A stretch of DNA of 64,000 bases, taken from Streptomyces calvus (GTDB lineage: Bacteria > Actinomycetota > Actinomycetes > Streptomycetales > Streptomycetaceae). The stretch spans positions 41,391 through 105,390 of the forward strand of contig NZ_VCNP01000064.1 of the NCBI RefSeq assembly GCF_006782915.1. The letters are read 5' to 3'. Numbering within the stretch: position 1 is the stretch's first letter; the number at the start of each line of letters is the position of its first letter. Both the position numbers and the translations under genes were made by a program. Of this stretch, positions 40,098 through 49,230 are shown piece by piece. The notes under the pieces were generated by a model. It was not told the origin of the DNA. It did not search any database and was given only the letters and a program-made list of their open reading frames with translations.

Positions 40098-41330
40098 ATG
40101 GTTGACGAGCGTCCTGACTGGGCTCGCCGGATGGTGGAGGAGCGCGCGGCTCGGGACTGGTCGCAGACCGACGCGGTGCGCGCGCTGATGGTCCGGCTCC
40201 CGGAGGACCAGGTCGTGAGCGAGCAGGACCTGTTGAGGCAGTGGAAGAGGTGGGAGGCCGGCGACGCGCAGCCCGTGAAGTACCGATCCGCCATTGCCGC
40301 CGTGTTCGGCACGACCACCGGCGCGTTCTTCCCTGAGCGCGGCCGACGTGACGGGCGCGCTGAAATCTTGCAGGTCAGCGGCATGGACACCGTGGACATC
40401 ATCGCGCGGCTGCGTGCGTCGGACGTCGACTCCGCCACGCTGGACGCGCTACGGATCACGGCGGACCGCTTGTGCTGCGAGTACGCGTACATGCCTGCGG
40501 ACCAGCTACTCATGGAGGGCAAGGCGTGGCTCGCCCGGGTCGTCGGCCTCCAGCACCAGCGGGTCAGCCTGGCGCAGCACCGCGAGATCGTCGCCCTGGC
40601 CGGGAAGCTGGCGCTCCTGGTGGGCTGTGTCGAGTACGACTCCGGGCGCCCGCGCGACGCGGAGGCGACCCGGCAGGCCGCGCTGATGCTCGGTCAGGAA
40701 GCTGGGGAGCTGAGCGTGCAGGGCTGGGCGCACGAGATGCGCGCCTGGTTCTCTCTCACCCGGGGCGACTACCGCGGCGTCATCGCGGCCGCCGAGGCCG
40801 GCATCGCCGTGGCGCCGAACGAGAGCGTGGCCGCGCAGTTGTACGCGCAGCAGGCCAAGGCGTGGGCGCGGCTGGGGGACCGGTCGCAGACCGAGGTGGC
40901 GTTGGACAAGGGGCGTCAGCTCCTGGAGCGCCTGCCGTACCCGGAGAACATCGAGGACCACTTCGTCGTCGACCCGGGCAAGTACGACTTCTACCGGATG
41001 GACGCCCTGCGCCGGGTGGGGGAGAACCGCCTCGCGGAGCAGCTCGCGAACCAGGTGATCCGGGCCGGGACCGACTTCGACGGCACGGAGCGCTCGCCCA
41101 TGCGGAACGCGGAGGCCCGGGTCACCCTCGGCGTCGTCGCGGCCCGTGAAGGCGACCTCGACACCGCGCTCGCGTACGGGGAGAAGGCCCTGGCCGGCGA
41201 CCGGAAGTCCCTGCCGTCGCTCGCGATGGTGGCCGCCGACCTCGGGCAAGCCCTTCAGTCTCACTACGCCCATGCCAGCGAGGCCCAGGCGTTCATCGCT
41301 CACCTCCGCGAACTGCGGGGTGGCCAGTGA
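40098..41330 (+). CDS. TPR-type regulator of the Streptomyces XRE/NsdA kind
   Basis: 410 residues (MVDERPDWARRMVEERAARD). The N-terminal 80 residues resemble a degenerate XRE helix-turn-helix (SQTDAVRALMVRL..., LLRQWKRWEAGDAQPVKYRS, AIAAVFGTTTGAFFPE). The remainder is TPR-like helical repeats (HREIVALAGKLALLVGCVEY, ESVAAQLYAQQAKAWARLGD, ALAYGEKALAGD). Such proteins are abundant Streptomyces regulators. Stand-alone gene with its own operator array upstream and a hairpin downstream. Confidence 0.78.
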   Translation: MVDERPDWARRMVEERAARDWSQTDAVRALMVRLPEDQVVSEQDLLRQWKRWEAGDAQPVKYRSAIAAVFGTTTGAFFPERGRRDGRAEILQVSGMDTVDIIARLRASDVDSATLDALRITADRLCCEYAYMPADQLLMEGKAWLARVVGLQHQRVSLAQHREIVALAGKLALLVGCVEYDSGRPRDAEATRQAALMLGQEAGELSVQGWAHEMRAWFSLTRGDYRGVIAAAEAGIAVAPNESVAAQLYAQQAKAWARLGDRSQTEVALDKGRQLLERLPYPENIEDHFVVDPGKYDFYRMDALRRVGENRLAEQLANQVIRAGTDFDGTERSPMRNAEARVTLGVVAAREGDLDTALAYGEKALAGDRKSLPSLAMVAADLGQALQSHYAHASEAQAFIAHLRELRGGQ

Positions 41331-41639
41331 CCGGGAGCGCCTCAGACGTTGCTCGAATTCGTCCCACGGTTGTGTCCGGTTATGGGGCTAGGTTGTGGAT
41401 CACTGGAAACGGCGAAAGCCCCAGGACCGTGCAGGGTCCCAGGGCTCTCGAACGGGGCGAAGCCTCGTTTGGGCGACACCTGATGGGAGGTGATCGCGGG
41501 ATGAAGACTACCCGCGTCTGCGGAACTGCACGCGTATCTGTGCCGTTTCACCTATGCGATCACGCCATCGGGTCCGCATTTGGGTATGCGCCGACTCCGC
41601 TCTCGTGTTCGAGGGGGTCGGCCATGACCTAGCGGCCAT
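41331..41639. other. Short gene-poor stretch after the TPR regulator
   Basis: Contains a terminator-like hairpin and a possible 43-codon frame (ATG 41501, MKTTRVCGTARVSVPFHLCD) that I do not call as a gene, because it lacks family or coding-bias support. Confidence 0.4.
41417..41446 (+). terminator. Hairpin downstream of TPR regulator
   Basis: AGCCCCAGGACC and GGGTCCCAGGGCT pair with one mismatch or bulge across a short loop, 87 bp after the regulator stop. Confidence 0.45.
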
Positions 41640-42408
41640 CGGCCGCGCGCGCCGATAGGTGGAGTGCAATCCACTTGGCCCCGCGCGGCCCGTCTCGCCG
41701 ACCAACAGGTCGGCCGCCCAGTCCCCGGTTGGCGCCGGTCCTGGGCTCCAGCTCATCGAGCTGGATCTGTTTTCTCTGCAAAACCCCGCCCTGGCAGGCG
41801 GTTTGTTCCACCCGGTCCGCTTTGGCAAGCGGGCCACCCCGGCTCTCCAGGAGCCCCTTTGGCAGGGGGCCTCTGTTGAGCCACCAGCGTCACCCCGGGT
41901 TCCGGCGGCTTTGGCAGGCCGTCGGCGCTCGGGGCTCCGTCCGTACAGAGCGCTCGGCCGTGGTCGGGTCCCTTGGCAGGGGCCTGGTCGCGGTCGGGGC
42001 GATCCATATGAAGGTTGGTGTCCCCGCCATAGTGCACGAGATCGGTGTCCCCTGTCAGCTCGACCGTGTCCGATTTGGCCTGATTCGAGCCTCCGACGCT
42101 TCCCGTGTGACGGGATCGGCTGCCCCTGTTTGCCCTTTTCACGGCATTAATCACGAAGATTCTTGGGGTTGGAGTGTCACACCGGCCCCGGTTCGGCGCA
42201 CCTATTCCGAGAGGGGGACCCCTGTCCTCCTGGCGGTGCCGGCCGCCGCGGTGCTCTGGGGCTGCGTCCCGTGGGGCGGGACGGGATCGGAAGTTTCTGC
42301 CCGCCAGGCGGGAGGGACCGGGGTCCTCGCGGCTCCGCGAACTCTGTCCACAGGCGGCCTGCGCAAGGCTGCCCGGATGATCTCTTTCTCGTTCGTCCGG
42401 GCGGGCCG
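41640..42408. other. Candidate replication origin upstream of rep
   Basis: About 770 bp without a supportable gene directly upstream of the replication protein. It contains five copies of TTTGGCAGG-like iterons (41792-41798 TGGCAGG, 41821-41828 TTTGGCAA, 41858-41866, 41910-41918, 41973-41980), all in the same orientation. Near its right end is CTGTCCACA (42344-42352), one mismatch from the Streptomyces DnaA box TTGTCCACA. AT-richer patches occur around 42140-42170. Together with a winged-helix Rep and a DciA-like gene downstream, this is the best origin candidate in the window. Confidence 0.5.
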
Positions 42409-43911
42409 GTGAGCGCCGTGGCGGCGCCGGCCGCCGTGATGGTGCCCGCTCCGCGACCGGCGGCCGACGACGCCGACGCGGTCGCCGTGCTGTTCGTGCC
42501 GGAGGCGTCGCAGTGGCTGTCGACGTCGTCGGGCCGGGTCGCGGGCGACGGCTACTCGTGGATGCAGGCGGTCCACTGGGTCGCCGGGTCCGGGCTCTAC
42601 AAGCCGCGGCGGCACCGGTCGCACGGCCCGCGTTCCTTCGGGGCGACGACCGTGCGCGTCGCCCAGGAGCTCGCGCAGCTCTTTCCGTGCCGTCCGGGGA
42701 TCGAGTACCTGGTGCGGCGCACCGGCCTGTCCGAGCGGTCGGTGGAGTACCACCTGGGCATGCTGCGGGAGGCCGGGCTGCTCGCGTGGATCGTCAAGGG
42801 GACGCGAGTGTCCGGCGGCCCGGCGCAGGCCAGCGAGTTCGCGCGCATGATCCCGGTGGAGTTCGACGTCGCGCTCGGCATCCGCACGGTGCAGCGGGAC
42901 GAGGACGCTCCGGCGTACACGCGGGCGGCGTCCGGGATCGCGGAGTCCGGCCGGGAGCTGATGGCGAAGCTGGCGAAGAAGGCGTCGCGGAAGGTGCGCA
43001 AGCCGCGCTCGAAGACGTCGTCGAAGGCCCCGGCGAGGGGTGCCCGGAAGGGTGCTGAGCAGGGGGTTGTGACGGCTGTTTCGGATGAGGCCCGTTGCAC
43101 CCCAATGCAGGTCGGTACCTCAACTGTTTCTTCTGCGGGTGGTACTTCCTTCCCCCCTGAGAGCAAGCTCGCAAGCGGGGATGCCAAGTCCCCCACCCCG
43201 AAGAAGTCCAAGGCGAAGGCCGGCGGTCGCCGGAAGCTGAACGTCGTCGGGCGCCGCTTCCAGCTGGCCCGTGAGCTCACCCAGGAGCTGGACTGGCTGC
43301 GCGGCTGCTCTGTGGCCCGGATCGCCTGGGTGGCCCGGGGCGTGGCTGATGCCGGATGGACCGTGACCGACGTGAAGGGCTGGCTGCACCTTCGCGGCGA
43401 GGCGGCCCGGGTCCGCCGTGGCTCGGGTCTGCTCGCCGTGCTGCTGGCCGGTGCGGAGACGGTCCTGGACACCCCCGCCAAGCGGGCCGACGCCGTCGAG
43501 CAGTGGCGCGGTGCCCAGGAAGCCGCCCGCCGCCACCGCATCCAGCAGGTCCGCGCCCGCACCGAGCGCTACGAGGGCGACTGGGACGCCCCGACCAGCC
43601 GCGCCGTCCAGCGGCAGGTCAACGAGGCGTTCGCCGCCTCGTTCCGGCCCAAGCCCCAGGCTGCCGCGCCCGACACGGAGGCCCTGCCCGAGGTGTCCGG
43701 CGTGGACGGCCTCGAGGACAACGTGGTGGCCGAGGCCCGCGCGGAAGCCCGGCAGCGGCTGATGGTCGGCGACACCTCGCTGATCACCGTGGCGGTCGAC
43801 GCCATGGGCCGCGAGACCGCGGAGCAGCTTTACGGCGCCGACCTGGTGCGCCGCGCTCTGCAGCTGGCGAGCGGCGCCCGCAGCTCGCTGATGACGTACG
43901 GACGCCGGTAG
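42409..43911 (+). CDS. Winged-helix plasmid replication protein (candidate initiator)
   Basis: About 500 residues; GTG 42409 is a likely start, though the ribosome site is weak and GTG 42418 is possible. Residues about 75-135 form a winged helix (FPCRPGIEYLVRRTGLSERS, VEYHLGMLREAGLLAWIVKG). A Lys/Ser-rich basic linker (SRKVRKPRSKTSSKAPARGA) leads to a second helical domain (FQLARELTQELDWLRGCSVA, GVADAGWTVTDVKGWLHLRG). This two-part form is seen in replication proteins of Streptomyces plasmids. Position next to iterons and a DciA-like gene supports an initiator role; a regulator is the alternative. Confidence 0.68.
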   Translation: MSAVAAPAAVMVPAPRPAADDADAVAVLFVPEASQWLSTSSGRVAGDGYSWMQAVHWVAGSGLYKPRRHRSHGPRSFGATTVRVAQELAQLFPCRPGIEYLVRRTGLSERSVEYHLGMLREAGLLAWIVKGTRVSGGPAQASEFARMIPVEFDVALGIRTVQRDEDAPAYTRAASGIAESGRELMAKLAKKASRKVRKPRSKTSSKAPARGARKGAEQGVVTAVSDEARCTPMQVGTSTVSSAGGTSFPPESKLASGDAKSPTPKKSKAKAGGRRKLNVVGRRFQLARELTQELDWLRGCSVARIAWVARGVADAGWTVTDVKGWLHLRGEAARVRRGSGLLAVLLAGAETVLDTPAKRADAVEQWRGAQEAARRHRIQQVRARTERYEGDWDAPTSRAVQRQVNEAFAASFRPKPQAAAPDTEALPEVSGVDGLEDNVVAEARAEARQRLMVGDTSLITVAVDAMGRETAEQLYGADLVRRALQLASGARSSLMTYGRR

Positions 43912-43920
43912 GAGGCCGAG

Positions 43921-44799
43921 ATGACCGAGACGACCACCCCCATCGAGCAGCCCGCCGCCGACGGCCCGGAGCTGTCCGGCGTCGACCTCGCCCGGGTCGC
44001 GCTGCACGCCGCTCGCGAGGCCGCCAGGAAGCGCGGCGAGAGCGAGGCCCGCGCCCCGCGCCGCCGCCGGACCCGGGTCGTGCAGCGCGACGGCCGGGAG
44101 CCGGCCGGGTTCGCCGCCGTACTCCAGGGCCTGATGGCCGACCGGGCCTGGGACGTCCCGGCCGTCGGCGGCACCGTCCTGGACCGCTGGCCCGATATCG
44201 CGGCCGCCATCGCCCCGCAGCTGCCCACCCACGTCCAGGCCGTCGCCTTCCACCCGGAGATCGGCCAGCTGGACCTGCGCCCCGACTCCCCGGCCTACGC
44301 CACCCAGCTCCGCCTGATCAGCGCCCGGATCGTCGCCGCGGCCAACGAGTCGGCCGGCACCGACGCCGTGCGCAGTGTCCGGGTCCTGGCCGTCGGCGCC
44401 GCCCCGGGCTCCCGGCCCGCCGCACCGACTCCGGTCACCGCCCCGGACGCTCCTCCGGCCCCGATGAAGACGCGCGAGATGGCCTCGCCGGGCTTCCACC
44501 AGGCCCTCGCCGCGCACCAGGCCGTCGCGCCTCCCAGCCGTATCGACCCCTCGATCGCGGAGGCGGTGGAGCGGCAGACCGCGGCGATGCGGGCGCTCAG
44601 CCTCCGGGCCTTCCCGGAGCCGGAGCCGGTGGCCGATGACCAGCCGGCCCCGATCGAGCAGGCCCGCATCGAGCGCCGCCGCCAGGCCGACGTCTCCCAC
44701 GCCGCAGCCCTGCGCCGGGCCCGTGCGGAGCGCGCGGCGCGGGAGGCCGGGACGGCGGCCGCGGTCCCGCAGCCGACGACGCTGGGCAGGACCGCGTGA
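43921..44799 (+). CDS. DciA-like (DUF721) helicase-loader protein
   Basis: 292 residues, AGGAGG upstream of ATG 43921. Residues 15-170 closely follow actinobacterial DciA/DUF721: SGVDLARVALHAAREAARKR, RDGREPAGFAAVLQGLMADR, WDVPAVGGTVLDRWPDIAA, then DSPAYATQLRLISARIVAAA with SVRVLAVGAAPG. DciA loads or operates with the replicative helicase DnaB. The C-terminal 120 residues are a Pro/Ala linker and a basic helix (RIERRRQADVSHAAALRRAR). A plasmid-borne copy directly behind rep suggests the plasmid brings its own helicase-recruiting factor. Confidence 0.82.
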   Translation: MTETTTPIEQPAADGPELSGVDLARVALHAAREAARKRGESEARAPRRRRTRVVQRDGREPAGFAAVLQGLMADRAWDVPAVGGTVLDRWPDIAAAIAPQLPTHVQAVAFHPEIGQLDLRPDSPAYATQLRLISARIVAAANESAGTDAVRSVRVLAVGAAPGSRPAAPTPVTAPDAPPAPMKTREMASPGFHQALAAHQAVAPPSRIDPSIAEAVERQTAAMRALSLRAFPEPEPVADDQPAPIEQARIERRRQADVSHAAALRRARAERAAREAGTAAAVPQPTTLGRTA

Positions 44800-44809
44800 A
44801 CTCGAGGCG

Positions 44810-45481
44810 TCAGGGGCGGCGGGCGAGGACGTCGTCGATGCGGGAGGCGTCGGCGACCCACGTTGCGGCGGCCGGCGCTATGAAGCCGAGCACGGTCTGG
44901 ATGTCGTCCCGGCGGGCTTCGAGGGCCAGGTGCCAGATCCCCTCGTGGTGAGCGATGCGGTTGCGGAACTTGTGCAGCCGTTTGACCGGGTCTTCCACCG
45001 TGGTCAGGGCACGGTTGGGGGCGTAGGGGAAGGCGCCCGCGAGGTCGGGCCACAGGTTGGTCTTGTACTGGCGGGCCAGCAGGAAGCGCCAGAAGCCGAA
45101 GCTCAGCTCTGCGATGACCTTCCCGCGCGGCGTGGTCGCAGCACCGCCCCGCCCAGCGCGCTCTTGGGCCTGGGCGATGTCGCCGCGGGCCTTGCCGCTG
45201 AGGGGGACCTGCCTGTCGATGTACCACTCGGTGGTCCAGCCCCGGCGCTGCTGGCGGGCAACGAGCCGTGCGTCCAGCGCGTTGCGCAGCATGATCTCCA
45301 GGTGCCCGAGCGGTTCGAAGAACGCCGCGGCGAGGTCGCTGTTCCACCGGTACAGCGCGAGCGCGGCGGTGGAGTCACCAGCGCAGGCGGCCAGGTAGGG
45401 GTTCAGCCGGTCGGGGCTGATCAGCTCGATGACGGCCTTGTCGTCGGGCGGCTCGATGCTGGTGGGCGGCGTGCTGTGCAT
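44810..45481 (-). CDS. Abi-like HEPN protein (abortive infection family)
   Basis: 224 residues from ATG 45481; TACGAT 15 bases before it could be a -10 element, so the message may be nearly leaderless. An in-frame start 26 codons upstream is possible. The protein has the Abi_2/AbiD-type layout: DRLNPYLAACAGDSTAALALYRWN, LGHLEIMLRNALDARL (helical core), ELSFGFWRFLLARQY, and the diagnostic Arg-N-x3-His box FRNRIAHHEGIWHL near the C-terminus. HEPN Abi proteins are RNases activated on phage infection. Convergent with the DciA-like gene. Confidence 0.82.
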   Translation of the reverse strand: MHSTPPTSIEPPDDKAVIELISPDRLNPYLAACAGDSTAALALYRWNSDLAAAFFEPLGHLEIMLRNALDARLVARQQRRGWTTEWYIDRQVPLSGKARGDIAQAQERAGRGGAATTPRGKVIAELSFGFWRFLLARQYKTNLWPDLAGAFPYAPNRALTTVEDPVKRLHKFRNRIAHHEGIWHLALEARRDDIQTVLGFIAPAAATWVADASRIDDVLARRP

Positions 45482-45583
45482 GGTGGGGAAATCGTAGGTA
45501 CACTGGGCGACGAAGACCCTGGAATTGTCCCTGGTAGCCCTCGAAAGAAGGCAGGCCATACCCCCAGGGTTCAGACGTCAGTC

Positions 45584-45614
45584 GAGGGCCGCACGGTTTG
45601 ACCGTGCGGCCCTC
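45584..45614 (-). terminator. Perfect 14-bp hairpin
   Basis: GAGGGCCGCACGGT (45584-45597) and ACCGTGCGGCCCTC (45601-45614) with a 3-base loop. Lies between the Abi-like gene and the stop of the 322-residue gene, so it ends the latter's transcript. Confidence 0.75.
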
Positions 45615-45689
45615 GCGCTTTCCAGCCCGTGACGACGGCCGCCCGGACCGACCTGGGCGGCCGTCGTCTGCTTCTCGGTGAGATGCCGG

Positions 45690-46658
45690 TCAGTCGCCGG
45701 CCTCGTGGGGGAGACCGTCGTCCAGGACGATGCGGATGGTCTCGCCTTGTCCGGTGACGCCGGTGAGTTCGGCCGCGATGCGGTTGTAGGTCGTCATGGC
45801 CAGTGCCCAGTCGCCCTGCAGCGGGGTGGCGGTGGAGCGGGTGTTCCACAGCTCGATGAGCAGGGCGATGAGGGAGCGTCCAGACAGGACCGTCTGGACG
45901 CGGCCCTCCTTGATGTCCTCCACCGAGGGCGGGGTGCGGAAGTGGCTGTGGTCGACGGCCAGGGCGGCGAGCCACTCCCAGGTGTCGCGGTGCGCGATCA
46001 GTTCGGCGGAGGCCACACCGGCGGCCTTCAGCAGCAGAACGCCATGTGCGACCCGCGGATCCTCCGCGCCGGCGGCCTGCGGCGTGGCAGCAGAGGGCTG
46101 GCCGGCGGAGGTGCCGGTGCCCTGGTAGGCGGCCTCGATGGCACTCTTCAGCGCGAGGTCCTGGTCCGCGCCGGACTCGGGCTGCGGCCGGTGCCCAGTG
46201 TTCTCCATGGTTCCCCCCTGGGAGTCGGTGTCGGTTGAGACGGACGGATGACCTTCGGCGTCGGCGGACGAGCCGTAGCTGGCCTCGGGTTCGGGCGGCT
46301 GCGCAGTCCCCTCGGGATGGGTCTGCGTGCCCTCGCCGGACGTGTCACCTGCCCCTTCGGGCGGCGCGAAGGGACGCAGAACGTCGACAAGGTCCAGGAG
46401 CTGCCGGAGCTCCCCTCGCGTCTCGTTCAGGTCGCTGATCATCCGGTCCTGCCGGCGGCGGACCTCCCGGTTCTCCTCACGCAATCCGGTGACGCCCGCC
46501 TGGAGCTGTTCCAGGATCTTCAGGCGGCTCTGCGTGACGTCACCGTGCAGTGCGGTCAGCCCGACCGTCGGGTCATCGAGGCGATCGAGACGTGCGAGTT
46601 GCTGTCGTATCGCCTCCAGTTCCTTCATGGCGTCGCCGAACGCGTCTTTCCACCCCAC
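45690..46658 (-). CDS. Coiled-coil hypothetical protein divergent from tap
   Basis: 322 residues. The N-terminal 85 residues form a coiled coil (ELEAIRQQLARLDRLDDPTV, REENREVRRRQDRMISDLNE, RGELRQLLDLVDVLRP). An acidic low-complexity linker follows, then a helical C-terminal domain (RVAHGVLLLKAAGVASAEL, AALAVDHSHFRTPPSVEDIK, WALAMTTYNRIAAELTGVTG). It is divergently arranged with tap, so the two may share control. No function recognised. Confidence 0.65.
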   Translation of the reverse strand: MGWKDAFGDAMKELEAIRQQLARLDRLDDPTVGLTALHGDVTQSRLKILEQLQAGVTGLREENREVRRRQDRMISDLNETRGELRQLLDLVDVLRPFAPPEGAGDTSGEGTQTHPEGTAQPPEPEASYGSSADAEGHPSVSTDTDSQGGTMENTGHRPQPESGADQDLALKSAIEAAYQGTGTSAGQPSAATPQAAGAEDPRVAHGVLLLKAAGVASAELIAHRDTWEWLAALAVDHSHFRTPPSVEDIKEGRVQTVLSGRSLIALLIELWNTRSTATPLQGDWALAMTTYNRIAAELTGVTGQGETIRIVLDDGLPHEAGD

Positions 46659-46777
46659 GTGACCCCCTGATTACTCCGAGCATGCGACCGCCCATATCTC
46701 CCCACCGGGGCCCGGGGGGACGCGACGGGTTCCAGCCCTTCCCTGGCCAGGACCATCCGTACCGCTTCCGCACGCCG

Positions 46778-46808
46778 TTCGTACGCGATTCGTACGCGAT
46801 TCGTACGG
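46778..46808. promoter_or_regulatory. Three tandem 11-bp repeats upstream of tap
   Basis: TTCGTACGCGA at 46778-46788 and 46789-46799, then TTCGTACGG at 46800-46808, head to tail with a period of one helical turn. Further CGTACGG/CCGTACCG words lie at 46757 and 46822. The array sits in the shared promoter region of tap and the divergent gene, and could bind the Tap helix-turn-helix or another regulator. Confidence 0.55.
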
Positions 46809-46863
46809 TTAATGTTCGCCATGCGTACGGTTCTTGGGGTAGATGTCGGTCAGGAGGTGTTCC

Positions 46864-49218
46864 ATGTCCGAGTTGTTCGACGCGGTCGACGCACTGGTCG
46901 CGTCCCGCTCGCCGCTGCCGCCAGCGGAGGAGCGCAAGCGGCTGCGGGTCGCGCACGGCCTGACGCTGGACGAAGTCGCCGCTGCGCTGAAGGTGCGCCG
47001 GGCCACGGTGTCCGGATGGGAGTCGGTCAAGAAGCCGACCGAGCCGCGCGGCCCGGAGCGTGAGGCGTACGCCCGGCTGCTGCGGCAGCTCGCGGAGCTC
47101 TACCCGGCACCTGCAACGCCGCAAGAGCCGGCTGCCCCGGTGCCCGCCACGTTCACCGGCGCGCCCGACCCGGCAGGCGAAATGCCAGAGGTGCCGGACG
47201 CTGCGATCGAAGAGATCGTCAGCTCCCTCTACCCCACTCCCGGCGCGCCCCGCCCGGCGGGCTTCGCCGACCCGGCGGGAGCGCGGACTCTGTCCACAGG
47301 GGAGGCGTCCGAGGCTGCGGCCATGAGTGCAGCCGAGAACACCCAGACCCCTGCCCCTGCTCCCGTTGCCGCTGCCCCGGCGGCCGCGCCCCGTCCGGCG
47401 CGCACCACCGGAACCTGGCCGACGTCGCGCCGCCCGGGTGCGAAGAAGGCGGCCCCCGCCGGTACCCCGGCGGGCGGCCCCGACCCGCGGTTCGAGAACG
47501 GGCCGCTGGCGGTCGTCAACGTGGAGGACGGGGAGGTGCTGGCGTACTGCACCGGCGGCTTGGTCCTGGACGTGCCCGCCAAGAGCCTCCCGTCCCTGGT
47601 GGACTGGACGCTCAAGGAGGCGAAGCTCGGGCAGCCGAAGTTGTCGGGGCCGGGCAAGGACGCCGACCTGCTGCTCGTGCTCACCGAGGCCGCCCTGGAG
47701 CGCTACGGCCTGCCCGTCACGCTCACGGAGGAGGAGAAGCACGCCGGGCGGATCCCGGAGGGCCACAAGGTCATCAAGCAGCTCGCGCGCGCGGACTGGA
47801 AGCTGACGAAGAGGGGCCTCGGCCCGTGGGCGCGGATCTACCGCCCCGCCACCGGTTCGGAGCGGGCCTGTGTGCAGCTGTGCATCCCCTCTTGGAACGC
47901 GCTGGACACCCGGCACTGGGGCGAGGCCGGGCAGCTCCCGCCGGCGGAGCTCGCCCGCGTCCTGGGCGTGTACGCCTCCCGGGTGATGACGCCGCGCGGC
48001 TCCACCGCCGTGACCGGCCTGGAGCTAATGACTGCCCTGCACCCGCCGACCCGGGCCTCCGAGCCCGACGCCGACGGCAAGCGGCACTCCGAGCACAACC
48101 CCGGCAGCCTGGGCAAGGACGCCATCGACCCGATGAACTGGCCCCCGTGCGAGGTCCCCGACGACCACCCCGTCCTCAAGGACCTGCCCCGCTTCCACGG
48201 GCGCGGCCCTGCGGAGAAGCTGTTCGAGGAGGCCTTCGACTGGGCACGGCCGATGACCGACGCGGAGTGCACCCTGCGGCACCTGGTCGGCATCGACGTC
48301 AACATGGCCTTCGCCGCCGGCGCTAACGGTCTGAACGTCGGCCTTGGTAAGGCGACGCACGTCAAGGCTCCCGCGTTCGACCCGAAGCTGCCCGGCTCGT
48401 GGCTGGTCGACCTGTCCCACGTGGACCTGTCCCGCGTGAAGGTCGGCAAGGAGTGGGTGGAGCTGGACGGCAGCCTGCTGCCGTCTCCGTTCACGCCGAA
48501 GGGGGAGCGGCCCGAGGGCCCGGCCTGGTACGCGACGCCGACCGTGGCGTACGCGGTGGAGCTGGGCTACGAGGTGCGGCCGATCGAGGCGTGGGTGCGG
48601 CGCGAGCACGGCCGCTACCTGGACGGCTGGTACAACCGGCTCCGGGACGCCTACCTGGCCACGATGGCCGACCTAGGGGTGCACGCCGACATGACGCCGG
48701 AGGCGTTCCTGGCGGCGATGGACGGCTGCACGGAACGCGACCCGGAGCTGGCGATCGTCGTCTCCGCGGTCAAGGCGACGGTGAAGGGCGGTCTGGGTAA
48801 GCTGCGCGAGCGCCCGCGCGGGGAGGGCTGGCGGCCCGGCGAGCCGTGGCGGGCACTGTCCCGGCCGACGTGGCGGCCGGACATCCGCGCGGCTGTCATC
48901 TCCCGCACCCGGATCAACCTGCACCGCAAGATCGTCAAGCATGCGGCGTTCACCGGCCAGTACCCGGTGGCGATCCTGTCCGACTGCGTCGTCTACGCGG
49001 CCAACGGGCCCTCGCCGCTGGATTTCCTGCCCTACCGGGAGGGCAAGCCGCTGCCCGGCGGCTTCAAGCTCGGCATCAACCCCGGCCTGGTCAAGCACGA
49101 GGGCACCCAGAGCGTCCTGTGGGGCGAGGAAGTCCGCGAGCGGTTCAACGCCCCGGAACTCAACCTCGCCCGGTACATCAAAGACGGCACCGTCACCGAC
49201 GTCGACAACGGAGAGTAG
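46864..49218 (+). CDS. tap: Telomere-associated protein Tap
   Basis: 784 residues; ATG 46864 with AGGAGG ten bases upstream. The N-terminus has an XRE-type helix-turn-helix (RLRVAHGLTLDEVAAALKVR, RATVSGWESVKKPTEPRGPE). A Pro/Ala linker follows, then the long Tap-specific region (DCVVYAANGPSPLDFLP, GINPGLVKHEGTQSVLWGEE, YIKDGTVTDVDNGE at the end; VGIDVNMAFAAG in the middle). Tap binds the telomere 3' overhang and recruits the terminal protein to prime end patching of linear Streptomyces replicons. Gene order tap-tpg with 12 bp between them is canonical. Confidence 0.92.
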   Translation: MSELFDAVDALVASRSPLPPAEERKRLRVAHGLTLDEVAAALKVRRATVSGWESVKKPTEPRGPEREAYARLLRQLAELYPAPATPQEPAAPVPATFTGAPDPAGEMPEVPDAAIEEIVSSLYPTPGAPRPAGFADPAGARTLSTGEASEAAAMSAAENTQTPAPAPVAAAPAAAPRPARTTGTWPTSRRPGAKKAAPAGTPAGGPDPRFENGPLAVVNVEDGEVLAYCTGGLVLDVPAKSLPSLVDWTLKEAKLGQPKLSGPGKDADLLLVLTEAALERYGLPVTLTEEEKHAGRIPEGHKVIKQLARADWKLTKRGLGPWARIYRPATGSERACVQLCIPSWNALDTRHWGEAGQLPPAELARVLGVYASRVMTPRGSTAVTGLELMTALHPPTRASEPDADGKRHSEHNPGSLGKDAIDPMNWPPCEVPDDHPVLKDLPRFHGRGPAEKLFEEAFDWARPMTDAECTLRHLVGIDVNMAFAAGANGLNVGLGKATHVKAPAFDPKLPGSWLVDLSHVDLSRVKVGKEWVELDGSLLPSPFTPKGERPEGPAWYATPTVAYAVELGYEVRPIEAWVRREHGRYLDGWYNRLRDAYLATMADLGVHADMTPEAFLAAMDGCTERDPELAIVVSAVKATVKGGLGKLRERPRGEGWRPGEPWRALSRPTWRPDIRAAVISRTRINLHRKIVKHAAFTGQYPVAILSDCVVYAANGPSPLDFLPYREGKPLPGGFKLGINPGLVKHEGTQSVLWGEEVRERFNAPELNLARYIKDGTVTDVDNGE

Positions 49219-49230
49219 GAGTAGGCCACG

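Noticed and set aside
41501..41632. 43-codon gene MKTTRVCGTARVSV...
   Set aside because: No family, weak ribosome site and composition like the surrounding non-coding DNA.
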